Shown: one piece after another, positions 13,040-24,337 of the stretch
How the letters are laid out: every line of letters starts with the position of its first letter
How positions within the stretch are numbered: the first letter of the stretch is position 1
Source: Hypoxylon rubiginosum
Lineage: Eukaryota; Ascomycota; Sordariomycetes; Xylariales; Hypoxylaceae
Direction: 5' to 3'
NCBI GenBank assembly: GCA_902806565.1
Contig: CADCXA010000050.1
Coordinates: 1-64,000, forward strand
Length of the DNA stretch: 64,000 nt
Notes under the pieces: model-generated
What the model was told of the DNA's origin: nothing
Seen by the model: the letters and a program-made list of their open reading frames with translations, nothing else
The model's database searches: none
Program-made: the position numbers and the translations under genes

Positions 13040-15630
13040 TATTTAATAATTAAAAAATTAAATTTATAAGTTTTATAATTATTTTTTTATAAAAAAAATC
13101 TAATAACTTAATAATTTAATAAATAAATTATTTATTTATAACTTTATAATTATATTATATATATTTTTAACGTTAAAAATATATTTAAAATTAATATTAT
13201 AGTTTTTATTAAACTAGATTAATATTAAAATAATATTATTAATAAAGTAAATATATTAGTTTTTTTTAATATATATAATAATATTTATTATTTTTTAAAA
13301 AAAGTATTAATATAATAATTAAATGTAATAGTTATTTTAATTATTTAGAATTTTTATTTATAATATAAATATTTTTACGGTATATTAGTTTTATTAAACT
13401 ATTATTAAATTATTATTTAATAATAGTTTAATTTTAAATTTAATACGATTAATAAAAATAAGTTTTATTTTAAATTAAAATATTATTAAATAAGTTTTTA
13501 TAAGTTAATTTTTATTTAATTATTACTTAATTATAATTAATATATCGTTTAAAATAAAAAAAATGTGTTAAAAAAAATCATGGGTTTTTAAATGTAACTA
13601 TAAATTAGAATACTAGTAAATATTTTAAAAATATAATAATAAATAAAATATTAAATACTATAAAATCTTTTAATTTTTAAGTTTTAATTTTTAAGTTTAA
13701 TAATGGTATATAAATAAATATATTATTTATTTAACGTTTAATATTTAATAGATTATAAAATATATAATTAAAACTACGTTTAAATTTAATGTTATATATA
13801 AAATTATTTTTAAAAAAAAAAAAAACGTTTATATATTATATATTTTTAATGGATTTTTAGTTAATAATTTTAATATTAAAAATATTAATATATTTTTTAT
13901 ATTAAAATAAATATATAATAAATATTAAACTATAACTTAATAATAGTTTAATAATAATTAATATTATTTAATAAACTTATTTTATACGGTTTTTATTTAA
14001 CTTTAAAAAGTTATTATTAAAAATTTATAAATTGTTATTTTAAAAGTTAATAAATAAAATATTAATTAAATAATATAATGTTATATATAAATTTGTTTTT
14101 ATTAAAGTTTAATATAATATATAATTTTTTTATAAATTTAAATAAAATATAATTAATTTATTATTAAGCTTTTATTTAATTATTATTTAATATAATTAAT
14201 TAATATTAAATATTTATATAGTTATAATTTATAAAATGTTTTAATTTTTAAAATTAATTAAATTATAAATTAATATAAAATTAAAATATAAGTTAATTTT
14301 TATTAATAATTTTATATTAAGTAGTTAATTAATTAAATTTATAAATAAAACTTTTATAAAATAATAAAAGTAAGATTTTTATTATAAAATAAATTTAATA
14401 TATTTAAAATATATAATATTTTATATATATTTAAAAAGTTATAAACTTATTATTTAAATATTTAAAAAGCGGCGTTTATTATTTTATTTAAAAGAAAATA
14501 AGGTGAAAATTAATAAAAAAAAAGAGGAAAAAAAGGGTAAAAAAAACTTACTAATATTTATTTAAATATTAAAGTTTTAAATTTAAATTTAACTAGCGTT
14601 AAATAATTATTTAATTATAATTAACCGATATATTAATTTTATTAATTTAATATATAACTTAAGATTAATTTAAATAATAATTAATAATAAATTTTATTAG
14701 TTTAAATTAATTAATTTTTTACTTTTATTTTTTATTTATTTATTATTTTAAAAGTTATTATTATTTTTATATATAAATTTAAATAATGTTAATTTATTTT
14801 ATAATTATAATTATATATTTATAAAAAGTTAAAATAAATTTAATTTATTTATTTATTAATTAATTAAATATATAAAAGTTTTTAAAAAACTTAATAATAA
14901 AAATAAAAATAATAAGCTTAAAAATTAATTAAAATATAATAATAATAATTAATTTTCTTTTAATTTATTATTTTTATTATTTTTATTAAAACTTAAAAAT
15001 AATAATAAAATTAATAAAATTAAAATTTATATTAATAAGAATAAAAATAACGAGTTTAATAATAATTTTTAAATTAATATAAATAATAATATATTTATTA
15101 AAAATATAAATAATAAGTTAATTATTATTTAATAATTATTAAATAATAATTTAATAATAGTTTATTTATATTTAACGGTTATTATTAAGCTGTTAAAAAA
15201 AAAAAAAAAGTTATATTTTTATTATTTAATTAATAATAAGTTATTAAAAATTAAGTTATAAATATAAATATTATTATTTTTAATTTAAATATAAAATATA
15301 TTTTATAAAAATAAAAATAAATAAAAAATTTATAAATATTTTATATAAATTTAATTTTATATTTATACTTTTTTAAATTAATAGTTAATTTTAAATAATT
15401 TTTAAGTTTATTTTTATAAGTTTTAATATTAATATATATTTATATTAAAAATATTTATAAATTTAAAAATTATAAAATATATTAAAATATTTAATTTTAT
15501 ATCGTTTTTATTTATTAAATAGTTTAAAGTATTTATTAATTAATGTGGCTATGTTATAATTTCTTGTTTATAGTTTAATATATTTAGTTTTTTAATTTTA
15601 GTTAAGATATATAAATAGTCTATTTTATTA

Positions 15631-17144
15631 TTCCCACGTGTAGCAGTTCAGCTTTCGTCCCCGCTCGCGTGTTTTATTCCCGATATAGCTATGATCGACA
15701 ACGCAAAATTGGACATGCGGAATGGAAACGGTCTTGTCTGAACATGTAGGGTGGACCATGAGGTTTGTGGCGGAGTGATTCCCGTGCATAAGAAGCGTGT
15801 TGGATAAATTCGAAACATATCTTTTTGCTTTTTCTTCTCCCGCCTCTTCTCCCTTGCGTCCTGCGCACGGCTGCCTGTGCGGCTTCGTAATCTCGATAGG
15901 GCACTGTCAGGACACCGAGGACATCGGGTTTCCTCTTGGACGGCACGCTCTTGACCTCGACGCGTACGATGCCCAATCACCATCCGGATACTCTCCGAAG
16001 CTAATGCCGAAGTCAGTAAGCCGACTGTTGTCAAGTTTGCATGTTGTTGGTAGCAGTATCAGACTCGGGATTTGAAATACCTAACGTAGGGCGAGGATTC
16101 ATATAAATTCGGTATCTGGCAGCCCTAGTTAGCTTGATAGTGCGCTAAACACCAAGGAGACCAGCTCACTAATTTGGTATTGATATCATCGAGGCAAAGC
16201 ACTACCAGCACCGTAGTTCAAGCTGATGTACATAGTAAGTGGCAGACAGAAGAATATACAAGGTACCTACCTAAATAAATAGCAGATCACACCAGCAAAT
16301 AGATTAGGTCAATGCGACGGGCTATGAAAACGCTAAGTTTCGTTTGGTACCGATTGTTACGCCGTAATGTATGCCCTTTCATCGGTGTCACTCGAGGGGT
16401 GTGCAAAAATCCCCCAACTAAGCCACTGTTCGGTACCATCAAACGTAGCGTGTTGGAGAATGCCGACTTCACTGGATATTCGTAGGCTGCGGTGCTACTA
16501 AGATCATCGCACAGTGACAACCAGTGGCTGCTGTCCATCTGATGTATAGGGGTTGGGGCCTGGGCTAAATATCTTTTGTCTCTTCTATCGACAGAATGAT
16601 TTATTAACTCATTGGGCGGACCCGGTCTTCGGACCCCATCTACATCGCCTTTCTTTCGCTGGCGTCAGCTATAAAATCTGCCCTGGGGGCCATCTTTTCT
16701 TACTCGCGACGCTATATTACTGGTGCCTGCATCTAGTCGTGATGCATGAGGGGGCTGCGTTGCAGAATGCTACTCTTCCTGAATAGTCTCAATTTATCTA
16801 ATCATCTAATCTAATTATATCACCAGCTGATTCTTTAAGAGCATTGGCTGTAGCTCCAGTTGTAGCTCCAGTTATGGCCCCCTTTGTAGTGTCTCAGTTA
16901 TATCCCACGACTTCAATTATATGATCGTACGAAGGAATCCATCTAGGTAGGTAGGTCTGTAAGTTGGACCTCAGCTCACGCTGTGGTCGATAACTTAGCC
17001 TAGACGTCTCACTTGGTGAAATGTACTTATATGAGTGCGTATATAGTCTACTAGCCTAAACGTCACATATTCTACGTTGCTATCTCGTTAATATGAGTAT
17101 TCCCCCTTTTCTCTTGAAATTATATCTTATGCTTTGACTCAGCA
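15631..17144. other. Intergenic, RIP edge to DUF3176 gene
   Basis: Normal-composition DNA. It holds the possible relic above, a direct 12-bp tandem pair (TGTAGCTCCAGT at 16849-16860 and 16861-16872), and TACCTA/TAGGTA motifs at about 16262-16275 and 16943-16956. No other gene is supported. Confidence 0.6.
15800..16030 (-). pseudogene. Possible gene relic at the RIP boundary
   Basis: On the minus strand, just outside the AT-rich block, two adjacent frames look coding. One (about 16015 to 15971) reads DFGISFGEYPDGDW; the other (about 15970 to 15850) reads GIVRVEVKSV and, further on, VPYRDYEAAQAA. A one-base shift near 15970 would separate them. The downstream part runs into basic low-complexity sequence and then the RIP block. 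No family is recognised. It may instead be chance coding-like sequence; transcript or homology evidence would be needed. Confidence 0.25.
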
Positions 17145-19201
17145 ATGTCTCGAGTACCATTTCAGCCTACCTCTGAAGATGATAGGTATCCGACTCGAAA
17201 CCCGTCTATATCTCCAGTGACATCTTTTTCTCATAGTGTCATTTCTGGTCATGCGGCCTCTTACGGTCCGTATCCGAATGCCACATCGACAAGCGCAGCC
17301 AACATACCTCTAGGAAACATACCGTATGGATCCTTTTCATCATGGACCGCCTCGGTAGAGACAATCAGAAATCCTACCACCAAGAACGACAAGTTCAAGA
17401 CCTTTAAAGCCAGATTCCAAAGAAACGCTCAAAAGCCTCCAGTGGACAGACCTCTATCAAGATGGTGGTGGTGGTGGGAAATATTGGCTATCATCCTCAG
17501 TGTTGCTTGCATGTGCACCCTGGTAACGCTCCTAACCAAGATGGATAGCTTGCCACTGCAGAGCTGGTGGCTGCCGATAGAGCCCAACTCGCTTGTCGCC
17601 GCCTTGACTACAATAGCAAAGGCATCAATGATGGTCCCCGCCGCATCATGTATCGGGCAGCTGAAGTGGCGCCACTTTATGACTCAACCACGAAGGCTTA
17701 TCGACCTTCAGCTTTTCGACGATGCTAGTCGAGGTCCTTGGGGTTCCGCGGTTTTGTTGTGGAGCTTGTGCTTTCGGGCACGAGTCCTGGTCACGTTTGG
17801 ATTCGCGTTGATCACGATCGTTGCGCTTGGTATTGACACAAGTGCACAACAAGTTCTAACATTCCCCTTGCGAGAGACTCAGTTGAACAATGTGTCCGTA
17901 GAGTTAGGCACGGCGGATAGGTATAATTCGAAGGGCTTCCTCGACGATACTGTCTACGGAGGTATGATCTACTCGACCCGACATCACCCCTAATCATTGC
18001 TTTCTATAGTATATGGTACTAATCATTTGACTCAGGTCCTATCTGGGTTCCGAACTCAGACCTACTCGCTCTTGAGGCCTCAATCATCAACGCCGCGACC
18101 GGATCCGTCTTCAAACCGCACTTCACATGCCCTGAACCGGCCACTCGATGCCAGTGGGATACGTTTACAACTTTAGGGGTCTGTGCAGATTTTGCCAACG
18201 TCACAGATGTTGCCGTACCAAACTGTACTGATACGTCCTGGGGTATCAACTGCACCTACAGCTTCCCAGGAATGGTTAATTTTGACCCCGGCGACATGGT
18301 TCTCGAGTGGAATACAGAGAGCACTGGTGGTGCAGGACCTGCAACTACGCTCTTTCAATCTCAATTTCAGGGATATCAACGCGTATCCAACAGTAGCACT
18401 CTGGGCACTTTCATGGCAGTAAAGGCTTCGAATTATGGGTATCCTGAGGGATCAAAGTCACCACCGGTCCAAGTCTACTTTAACACTTTCAGCTGGTGCA
18501 CACAAACTTTCCGCAACATTACCGGGTCGCAGACTGACGTTAAGGCTGGTCAAATGTCTCCGGAAGGTTTGACGTATACTGATGCCTTGAGAGTTGGAGA
18601 TTCAGACAACACAATGGGAGCAGATTATTACTTTTACGTGGCGAAGTCCACGGGTCATGCTTTCAATATTTCGGAGATGGCTGTAATATCTTTACCAAAC
18701 TACCTTCATACACTTCTAAGTGCCACGGTTCAGCATAGTATATATCGTCCTGATACCGGACCGGAGAATCGATTACTAGAGATCGGCTTTGCTCTTCAAA
18801 ATTCAGATCTGAAGAGTGTCATTACGGGTATCGCAGAAACGTTGACAAACCAAATACGGACGAAGAACCATGGCGACAATAATGATGCTTCTATCATTAC
18901 GGGCGCAGCCTTCTTTAACGAGACCTACATACACGTGCGATGGGGTTGGATGGCACTGCCCTTAGCAGAGGTGCTGCTGACCGCTCTACTGCTTGTGGTA
19001 TCAATCATGATCACACGCGGGCAGCCTCTTCTCAGACAATCTCTTATCGCTCTGCTAACAAACAGGCTGGAGGGATGGTCGGAAGACGAGCTGCACGTAC
19101 CCGAGCCCCAAACCCAGGAGAAGTTGGATGATCTGGCAGAAAAGATGCTAGCTAAGCTTGAGGCTGATGATGTAGGACATTTCAAATTTCTTAGAAAGTG
19201 A
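17145..19201 (+). CDS. DUF3176-family membrane protein
   Basis: Two exons (17145-17961 and 18036-19201) give 660 residues; the 74-nt intron has a CTAAT branch point and a CAG acceptor. The proline/serine-rich N-terminal ~100 residues are followed by a tryptophan run (about 107-111), a first membrane segment (about 112-131), a second (149-170) and a third (214-232). A large loop of about 340 residues, rich in cysteines and N-glycosylation sites, follows, then a last membrane segment (about 575-600) and a cytosolic tail. This arrangement, with the WWxxE start of TM1 and the QPRxLxDLQxFDxASRGPWGS stretch, is that of the fungal DUF3176 family. Its members are plasma- or endomembrane proteins of unknown function that are often numerous and variable in Sordariomycetes. 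It is the first intact gene after the RIP block. Confidence 0.85.
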
Positions 19202-19853
19202 TTTGGTCAGGTCGACAACGACATGGGGGCTGGCGTATCTTATTCGGTTTTAAGTCGGCAGCGATTAGAATATTCTTTGTCACGGATTTAATGCTCTTCG
19301 TCTTCTTTGATTCGATCGGTGTAATACTCCACAATGGTTGGGGGGCACAATCGTGAGATCAAGGAATGCACCAATGGAAAGGCAAGAAGATTCGCCGGCC
19401 GTCGTCCGTGCTAGCCAGCGAAATGTTGATTTAAACCCTGCACGTCATACAAGAGGCGGATGAGGGCAGCGAGGGTTAGTTTGGGGGTTGGTGATATATT
19501 ATTAATTACGAATCTCGCGGAGATGTGGTGGGGATTATGCAGCAATTAAAAGGGGGGGAAAAGAAAGGGGGACGAACTGCCGGTAGGTGGGGAATCCGAG
19601 TCTCCGGCCTCGGGGTGGTGCTGTAGCGATTGCGATAGGCTAAACACCCAGCAATACGTAGTACCGCCCGAGGTTATCCGAAACCCCGACCTTTGTAACT
19701 ATCCCTACCTGTACCGTCTCCACCCATCTTCACCCATGTTCTATAAAAGAAACATATAACGGCCTCGACGTAACTCATTATATTGAGTGTTTTTGAAACC
19801 TGGAATACCCATCCCGGATTTTATATCATCTGCCACATCTAGAAAACTCAATC
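19202..19853. other. Intergenic and promoter of FAH-family gene
   Basis: No gene is seen. It contains G-rich runs around 19548-19572 and a TATA-like box at 19742-19749, followed by the leader of the downstream gene. Confidence 0.6.
19742..19749 (+). promoter_or_regulatory. TATA box candidate
   Basis: TATAAAAG lies 105-112 bp upstream of the proposed start codon at 19854, in a plausible position for a fungal core promoter. Inferred from sequence and spacing only. Confidence 0.45.
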
Positions 19854-20936
19854 ATGTCGTCCTTCTCTGTAAGTTACATCCCCTCATTACCTACGTAGCC
19901 AAGCTAGCCCCTTATTCGTTACCTAGGTAGGCACGCTAATATTACCATCGTAGCGACTTGTTCGATTCCTCGCCAAGAATGGCAAGACATACTACGGAGA
20001 TGCCATTCTACCTGAGGGCGTAACAGACATTGCTAAGACAAAGAAAGCCCGTGTCATTAAGGGTGATATCTTTGGCAAGTATGAAGTCACCGACCAAGTC
20101 GCGGACGTCCGGTTGCTGCTAGCACCACTTGCGTTAGAGGACGTCAAGACCGTCCGGTGTCTGGGTCTCAACTACGCTCTACACGCTAAAGAGGTCGGCC
20201 TTTCTTTTTGCCCCGATCAAGTCTCTCTGATATATACTAACAATCTCTCTAGGCTGGTCTGCCGTTGCCCAAATACCCAGTTCTGTTTGTAAGTGACATA
20301 TTTCCCCTCCTTGTGTGACCATGACGGAATATCCATGTTGACTAAGCTATGTAGTACAAGCCGGTAACTTCTCTATCCGGGCCTACGGACGCTATCCCCG
20401 TGCACCCTGTAGCACAGGAGGAGTTAGGTCTGGACTACGAAGTCGAGCTTATCATCGTGATCGGCAAAGAGGCTCGTGACGTACCCGAGTCCGAGGCTCT
20501 CGACTACGTCTTCGGCTACGCTGTTGGCAATGACGTCTCGCACCGTGACTGGCAGGTCGCGCGGGGTGGCGGCCAGTGGTCTCTCGGAAAGGGCTTCGAC
20601 GGCTGGGGGCCGTACGGACCCGGTATCGTGTCTAGCAGCGTCATAAAGGACCCCCAGACGATGCGGATCACCACTAAGTTAAACGGGCAAATCGTACAGG
20701 ACAGCAACACGGCGGACCAGATCTTCAACGTGAAGCAAACTATTGCTTTCCTAAGTAAGGGCCACACGTTGCTGCCCGGTGACCTCATCTGGACGGGAAC
20801 ACCGTCGGGTGTCGGAATGGGCCGCAAACCCCAGCTGTGGATGAAGGATGGGGATATCGTCGAGGTTGAGATGGAGGGCGTCGGAATCGTCAGTAACAAG
20901 GTGGAATTCATCAAGGAAGATACTGCCAAGTTGTAA
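19854..20936 (+). CDS. Fumarylacetoacetate hydrolase-family enzyme
   Basis: Four exons (19854-19868, 19954-20193, 20253-20288, 20355-20936) encode 290 residues. Exon 1 is only five codons and exon 3 only twelve; all junctions keep frame, and introns are 59-85 nt. The fold is that of the FAH superfamily (FAHD1/FAHD2-like): a short N-terminal beta part, the core beginning LGLNYALHAKEA, the acidic metal-site region around DYEVELIIVIG, then NDVSHRDWQ, and the C-terminal GDLIWTGTPSGVG loop. Such proteins hydrolyse or decarboxylate/tautomerise diketoacids such as acylpyruvates or oxaloacetate using Mg2+. The length is that of FAHD1/2-type proteins, shorter than tyrosine-pathway fumarylacetoacetase (about 420). 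The exact substrate cannot be read from sequence. Intron 1 contains an ACCTAGGTAGG motif found in many intergenic spots here. Confidence 0.88.
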
Positions 20937-21695
20937 ACTAGTGGCATTGTCTATATAGGGGTTGAGACTGGTCTACATGTAGAGAGCACCATTGGTTTGA
21001 ACCGAAGCTTGCCGGATCAAAAATACTTGATGCATGAAGGGGATTCTACGTTTATCAACATACCTACTATGTGCCAACGATTAGCAATTACAAAATATCA
21101 GATATATGAGATAATGATTCAACTACATAGCGAGCACACTCTTCTCTCCCAAGTTAGGAAAACGCTGCACCCTGTACATGAATATGTGCCGCGGAATAAA
21201 ATAAACAACACTCAGACCACTTTCTGAAGGCTCATGAAGTTAAATAAAATAGAATATTCATGAGGTTCAACCGGTTGCTTTCTTCCGCGGTATAATTAGT
21301 GCCCTGCCACCAACCTAGGAGGCTGGAATATACCGAACCACGTATCCGTACCGCTAGACTCCACTAGTGTCCGCATCCATGTGGATAATAAACTGAACAA
21401 GTCCTGTTTCATTGGAGCTTGGGGTCAGCTGGGATGGCTGGCTGTAGATGCAGGTTGCTTGGCGATCAAGGCAGACAAATGGAAATCTTCCGTCCGATTT
21501 AGGAGATACTGCTTGTTCTTGTCGGAACCTTTATGTGGATGCATTGATAATTATAATTAGAACACCAGTTTAAGATAAATACAACCTAACTAAACTTAAA
21601 AAGAATTAACAGTAACCTCAAAGATTTTAGAACAGTTTTGCGAAATCTATGGTGAACCTCCAAAACTTGCAAAAAGAGAAAACACACGATGAGAA
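20937..21695. other. Intergenic, no gene seen
   Basis: Downstream of the FAH-family gene up to the tRNA. Frames here are short and lack coding character; nothing is recognised. Confidence 0.6.
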
Positions 21696-21776
21696 AGGTC
21701 CCGCCGAGGATTGAACTCAGGTCTCAGGAAATTTGGTTGTCAAAATCCTGCGTGCTAACCACTACACTACGCGACC
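21696..21776 (-). tRNA. tRNA-Gln (anticodon TTG), with short intron
   Basis: Minus-strand cloverleaf. The acceptor arm is GGTCGCG with CGGGACC; the D arm is GTGT with GCAC around AGTGGTTA; the anticodon stem is CAGGA with TCCTG. The anticodon loop starts TTTTGA (anticodon TTG), and the T arm is CTGAG with CTCGG around TTCAATC. About nine extra bases sit after position 37, the standard place for a eukaryotic nuclear tRNA intron. Internal A and B promoter boxes are present. A G-G mismatch occurs at acceptor pair 5-68 and the T stem has one wobble, so slight decay is possible. A T-run follows within the downstream sequence only weakly. Confidence 0.85.
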
Positions 21777-22278
21777 GTTATTTTGGTAGAGTGTGGAGCC
21801 CCTATACTGGCTCTTATACTAGTCATAGGGGAAAAGTTTTCAACATTCCAAGTTGAATGGTGAGTGAGACAACTTCTTTAGTAACGATAATGGTATTGAG
21901 AATACACAGTATCAAAAGTTATTTCCTTGCTTGTTCTTCTATAATGCATGTCCCAATTTCAAGAACTGGCCATAGTCTAAGAAAATATCAGAATGGCCCC
22001 TAACTAGTATACCACGCATGTCGACTCCTTGACAGGACAGTTAAACGCCTCCCTGGAACCCCGTGAGTTCTCCATCATGCTCTTGATCCTGGCAGCCGGG
22101 GCGAGTGGACGTGGAGAACATAGACACTTCAATAAGGGCGCCAAATGTCTACGACCGCTTAGAGCACATCGACATTCTTAGTATATTAATGGAGCAACTG
22201 TACAGACTATGGTTCCTATACGTATCCTTCACAATGGATTTGAAATCCATCATGACTACCCCCTCTTTCTTACCCTTT
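21777..22278. other. Intergenic, no gene seen
   Basis: Between the tRNA and the 3' end of the dioxygenase gene. Nothing coding is recognised. Confidence 0.6.
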
Positions 22279-23439
22279 TTAACGTGGTGGGCCAACGTAG
22301 AACAAGGTGTCGGCCTTAGTCTTGGCGAATTCCTCATCTTCATACCACTTCGCACGAACTTCTACCCTTCCGGCCGCACTTTCTGTAAAGAACTCCTTTT
22401 GAGAAAGGGGTAGGTGTAGTGACATGAACTCGCCTGTGTGGTGCGGGCTCTGTACTTGGGTCTTAGTTGCTATTTTCTTTCCCACAAAAAACCCTGGAAA
22501 AGGAGGTAGCAGTTTGGTACTGACCTGATAACCTAGACCTAACATGATGCGATGGGCGTCGCTAAAGTTGGGCATTCCCGCGTGCCACGTCCTTAAGTCT
22601 CGGACCATGATGTCCCCCGGGCCGCACTGGGGCTGGATAGGCGGGCGAACTTTGGCGCGCTCCTCCTTGGCCCAGTCTACTATCGGCGGGATCGGGTCGC
22701 CCAAACGGGCCATCGGATAGGGCTTTATGTCGTCGGCAGTTTCCGCCTTGAGCTGGTCGTCCGAACAAGTCTCCAGATGCGATCCGAGCCAGAACTCGGT
22801 GGATCCGCTCTCGACGGTGAAGTCGCAGAGCGGCACGTTGGCGATAAAGTAATAGGGGTACTGGGGGTGGGCGAAGCAGCCGCTGTCCTTGTGCGCCGGC
22901 TGTCGCATGCCGCGCGTGTTGGCAAGCGCCGTGTTCGCTGTGAGCCAGTTCCAGATCGGGGTAGATCCCAGATAGCTAACCGAGAAGAAGAAGTCAGGAG
23001 CTAGATATACTATATAGGTAAAGAGTTGATGAGTCTTACGCATTTGCCACCTGCAGGAGGAACTGGTTGAAATAGATTTCTTCGTGGAGATAATCCGGGT
23101 TGGTGATCGGCGGCCGCTGTAGGAAGTTCGCTATAGTATGGGAGAAATGGATTGAGCGTCTTCCCTTGCTGGTATACATAAAGGCAATGATCACTTACAC
23201 TTGACACCGTGGTTATATCCCTGACTCGGATCCTTGGTCTTTCGGTCCGCGTCCTCGCACATCTTCTCATTCAGCCTCATAATCATTTCCCGAGGGATGA
23301 CATTGCTCAAAAGGACGACGCCATCCTGATTAAAGGCACTTAGAAGCTTTCCGAGAGTCTCGGGAGAGTATTTGCCGGCTTTCTGCTCTGTCTCAGAAGG
23401 GTGGAAACCTTGAACTTGGTTTGGTCTAGTTATGGCCAT
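22279..23439 (-). CDS. Phytanoyl-CoA dioxygenase (PhyH)-family protein
   Basis: Three exons on the minus strand (23439-23199, 23130-23040, 22975-22279) give 342 residues; introns are 68 and 64 nt with GTAAG donors. The middle matches the Fe(II)/2-oxoglutarate oxygenase fold of the PhyH family. The HxD pair is H139/D141 (in QPAHKDSGC), the distal histidine is H242 (RTWHAG), and R253 in AHR is placed to bind 2-oxoglutarate. These enzymes hydroxylate lipids or secondary-metabolite precursors. No neighbour points to a substrate, so the specific reaction is unknown. The start at 23439 is the first Met and is followed by a plausible N-terminal helix. A DUF-type or biosynthetic role cannot be distinguished. 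Confidence 0.87.
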
Positions 23440-24337
23440 TTTGGGATGGGTCGATAAGCTTTGACTGGAATATGAACATTAGCTGACTCGGAGATGGAGA
23501 TGCCCTCCTCTTTTTCCTATACTCAGCTTTTTATGCAACATATTTGGAGACGCCGAGAGCCTCCGCGATTTCGGACCCCGCCTAACCGTTCAGGGGTAAA
23601 GAGATTGGTTGCAGGTTCCGGGGATTGATAAGCGATCATGGCTGCTATCATCTAGAGATTAGCTTTAATCAAGGGGTTACATAGCATATCATGCCTTATC
23701 TTCTCTGCTATAGCCGTTTATATAAGATGTTGCCGGAAGTTATCGAACCTTTCTACCTAAGCATATGGCAGGCTCGGTATATTGACTTTTATTAGTTGCT
23801 GAATCCGTTTACTGTCGCCCTCTCCGTAACTTCGCTGTTCTAGCTACAGCTGGAATCAATGGAAAATAGGGTCTTGAGTTACGGTGTGTTATTTACGCTT
23901 TGCCCCTGTTATTGGGAATGTATCTTAGCTAACTTGCTGAAAATAGGAATCATTCGAATCTTAATACTATTCAGGATCCTCACAATAGCTCCGAAGCGCT
24001 CTTTGCAATCTTCTTAGCCGCTCTTACCTGGACTGTCGGCATCCTGGGTACCAACCTTGCTGCCAATATGATATCTTTTGGCTTCGATATTGCAATGCTG
24101 TTTCGGCGCTACGTCGACATGAAACGGAGATTTTTCATAAGATTAACCCCAACCCTAACCCTCAACTCTTATCCTGCCTTCTCGTGGCGCCATGTAAACC
24201 AGCAACGAGAAAATATCTGTATCGTCCTACTTCTAGGGAGGCGAATGCCAATATGAATAGTGAATAGACAGATACCCCAATTAGATGTTTGTGCCTGAAA
24301 GCATGACAGGCCGAATAGCATTCATACATTCTCCCCC
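23440..24337. other. Intergenic, no gene seen
   Basis: Upstream of the PhyH-like gene. It includes a short telomere-like stretch at 24144-24164 (about two and a half CCCTAA-type units). No coding region is supported. Confidence 0.55.

Larger units (their letters stand above)
1..15630. repeat. RIP-degraded AT-rich repeat block
   Basis: About 15.6 kb of almost pure A/T with no credible gene. Most surviving cytosines are followed by T (seen as CT or AG), while CA, CG and CC are very rare. That is the residue expected after heavy repeat-induced point mutation of duplicated DNA, which targets CpA first. Diverged direct repeats and recurring 11-bp minisatellites inside it show that it was built from repeats. 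It ends abruptly near 15631, where normal base composition begins. In this type of genome such blocks are retrotransposon graveyards, subtelomeric or pericentromeric heterochromatin; the sequence does not decide which. No open reading frame, tRNA or recognisable transposase or reverse transcriptase survives. Confidence 0.9.

Noticed and set aside
1..15630. AT-rich block as a mitochondrial or plasmid insert
   Set aside because: There are no mitochondrial genes, tRNAs or long frames, and residual C is concentrated in CpT with repeats present, which fits RIP rather than mtDNA.
15797..16075. 92-codon plus-strand frame at the RIP edge
   Set aside because: Antisense to the better coding-like minus-strand relic, and not protein-like.
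20997..21227. 76-codon frame after the FAH-family gene
   Set aside because: AT-rich, no recognisable domain, and it overlaps the likely 3' UTR.
22105..22413. 102-codon plus-strand frame
   Set aside because: It overlaps the 3' end of the PhyH-like gene antisense and has no recognisable domain.
24144..24164. Interstitial telomere repeat
   Set aside because: Only about two and a half CCCTAA-like units; this can occur by chance.
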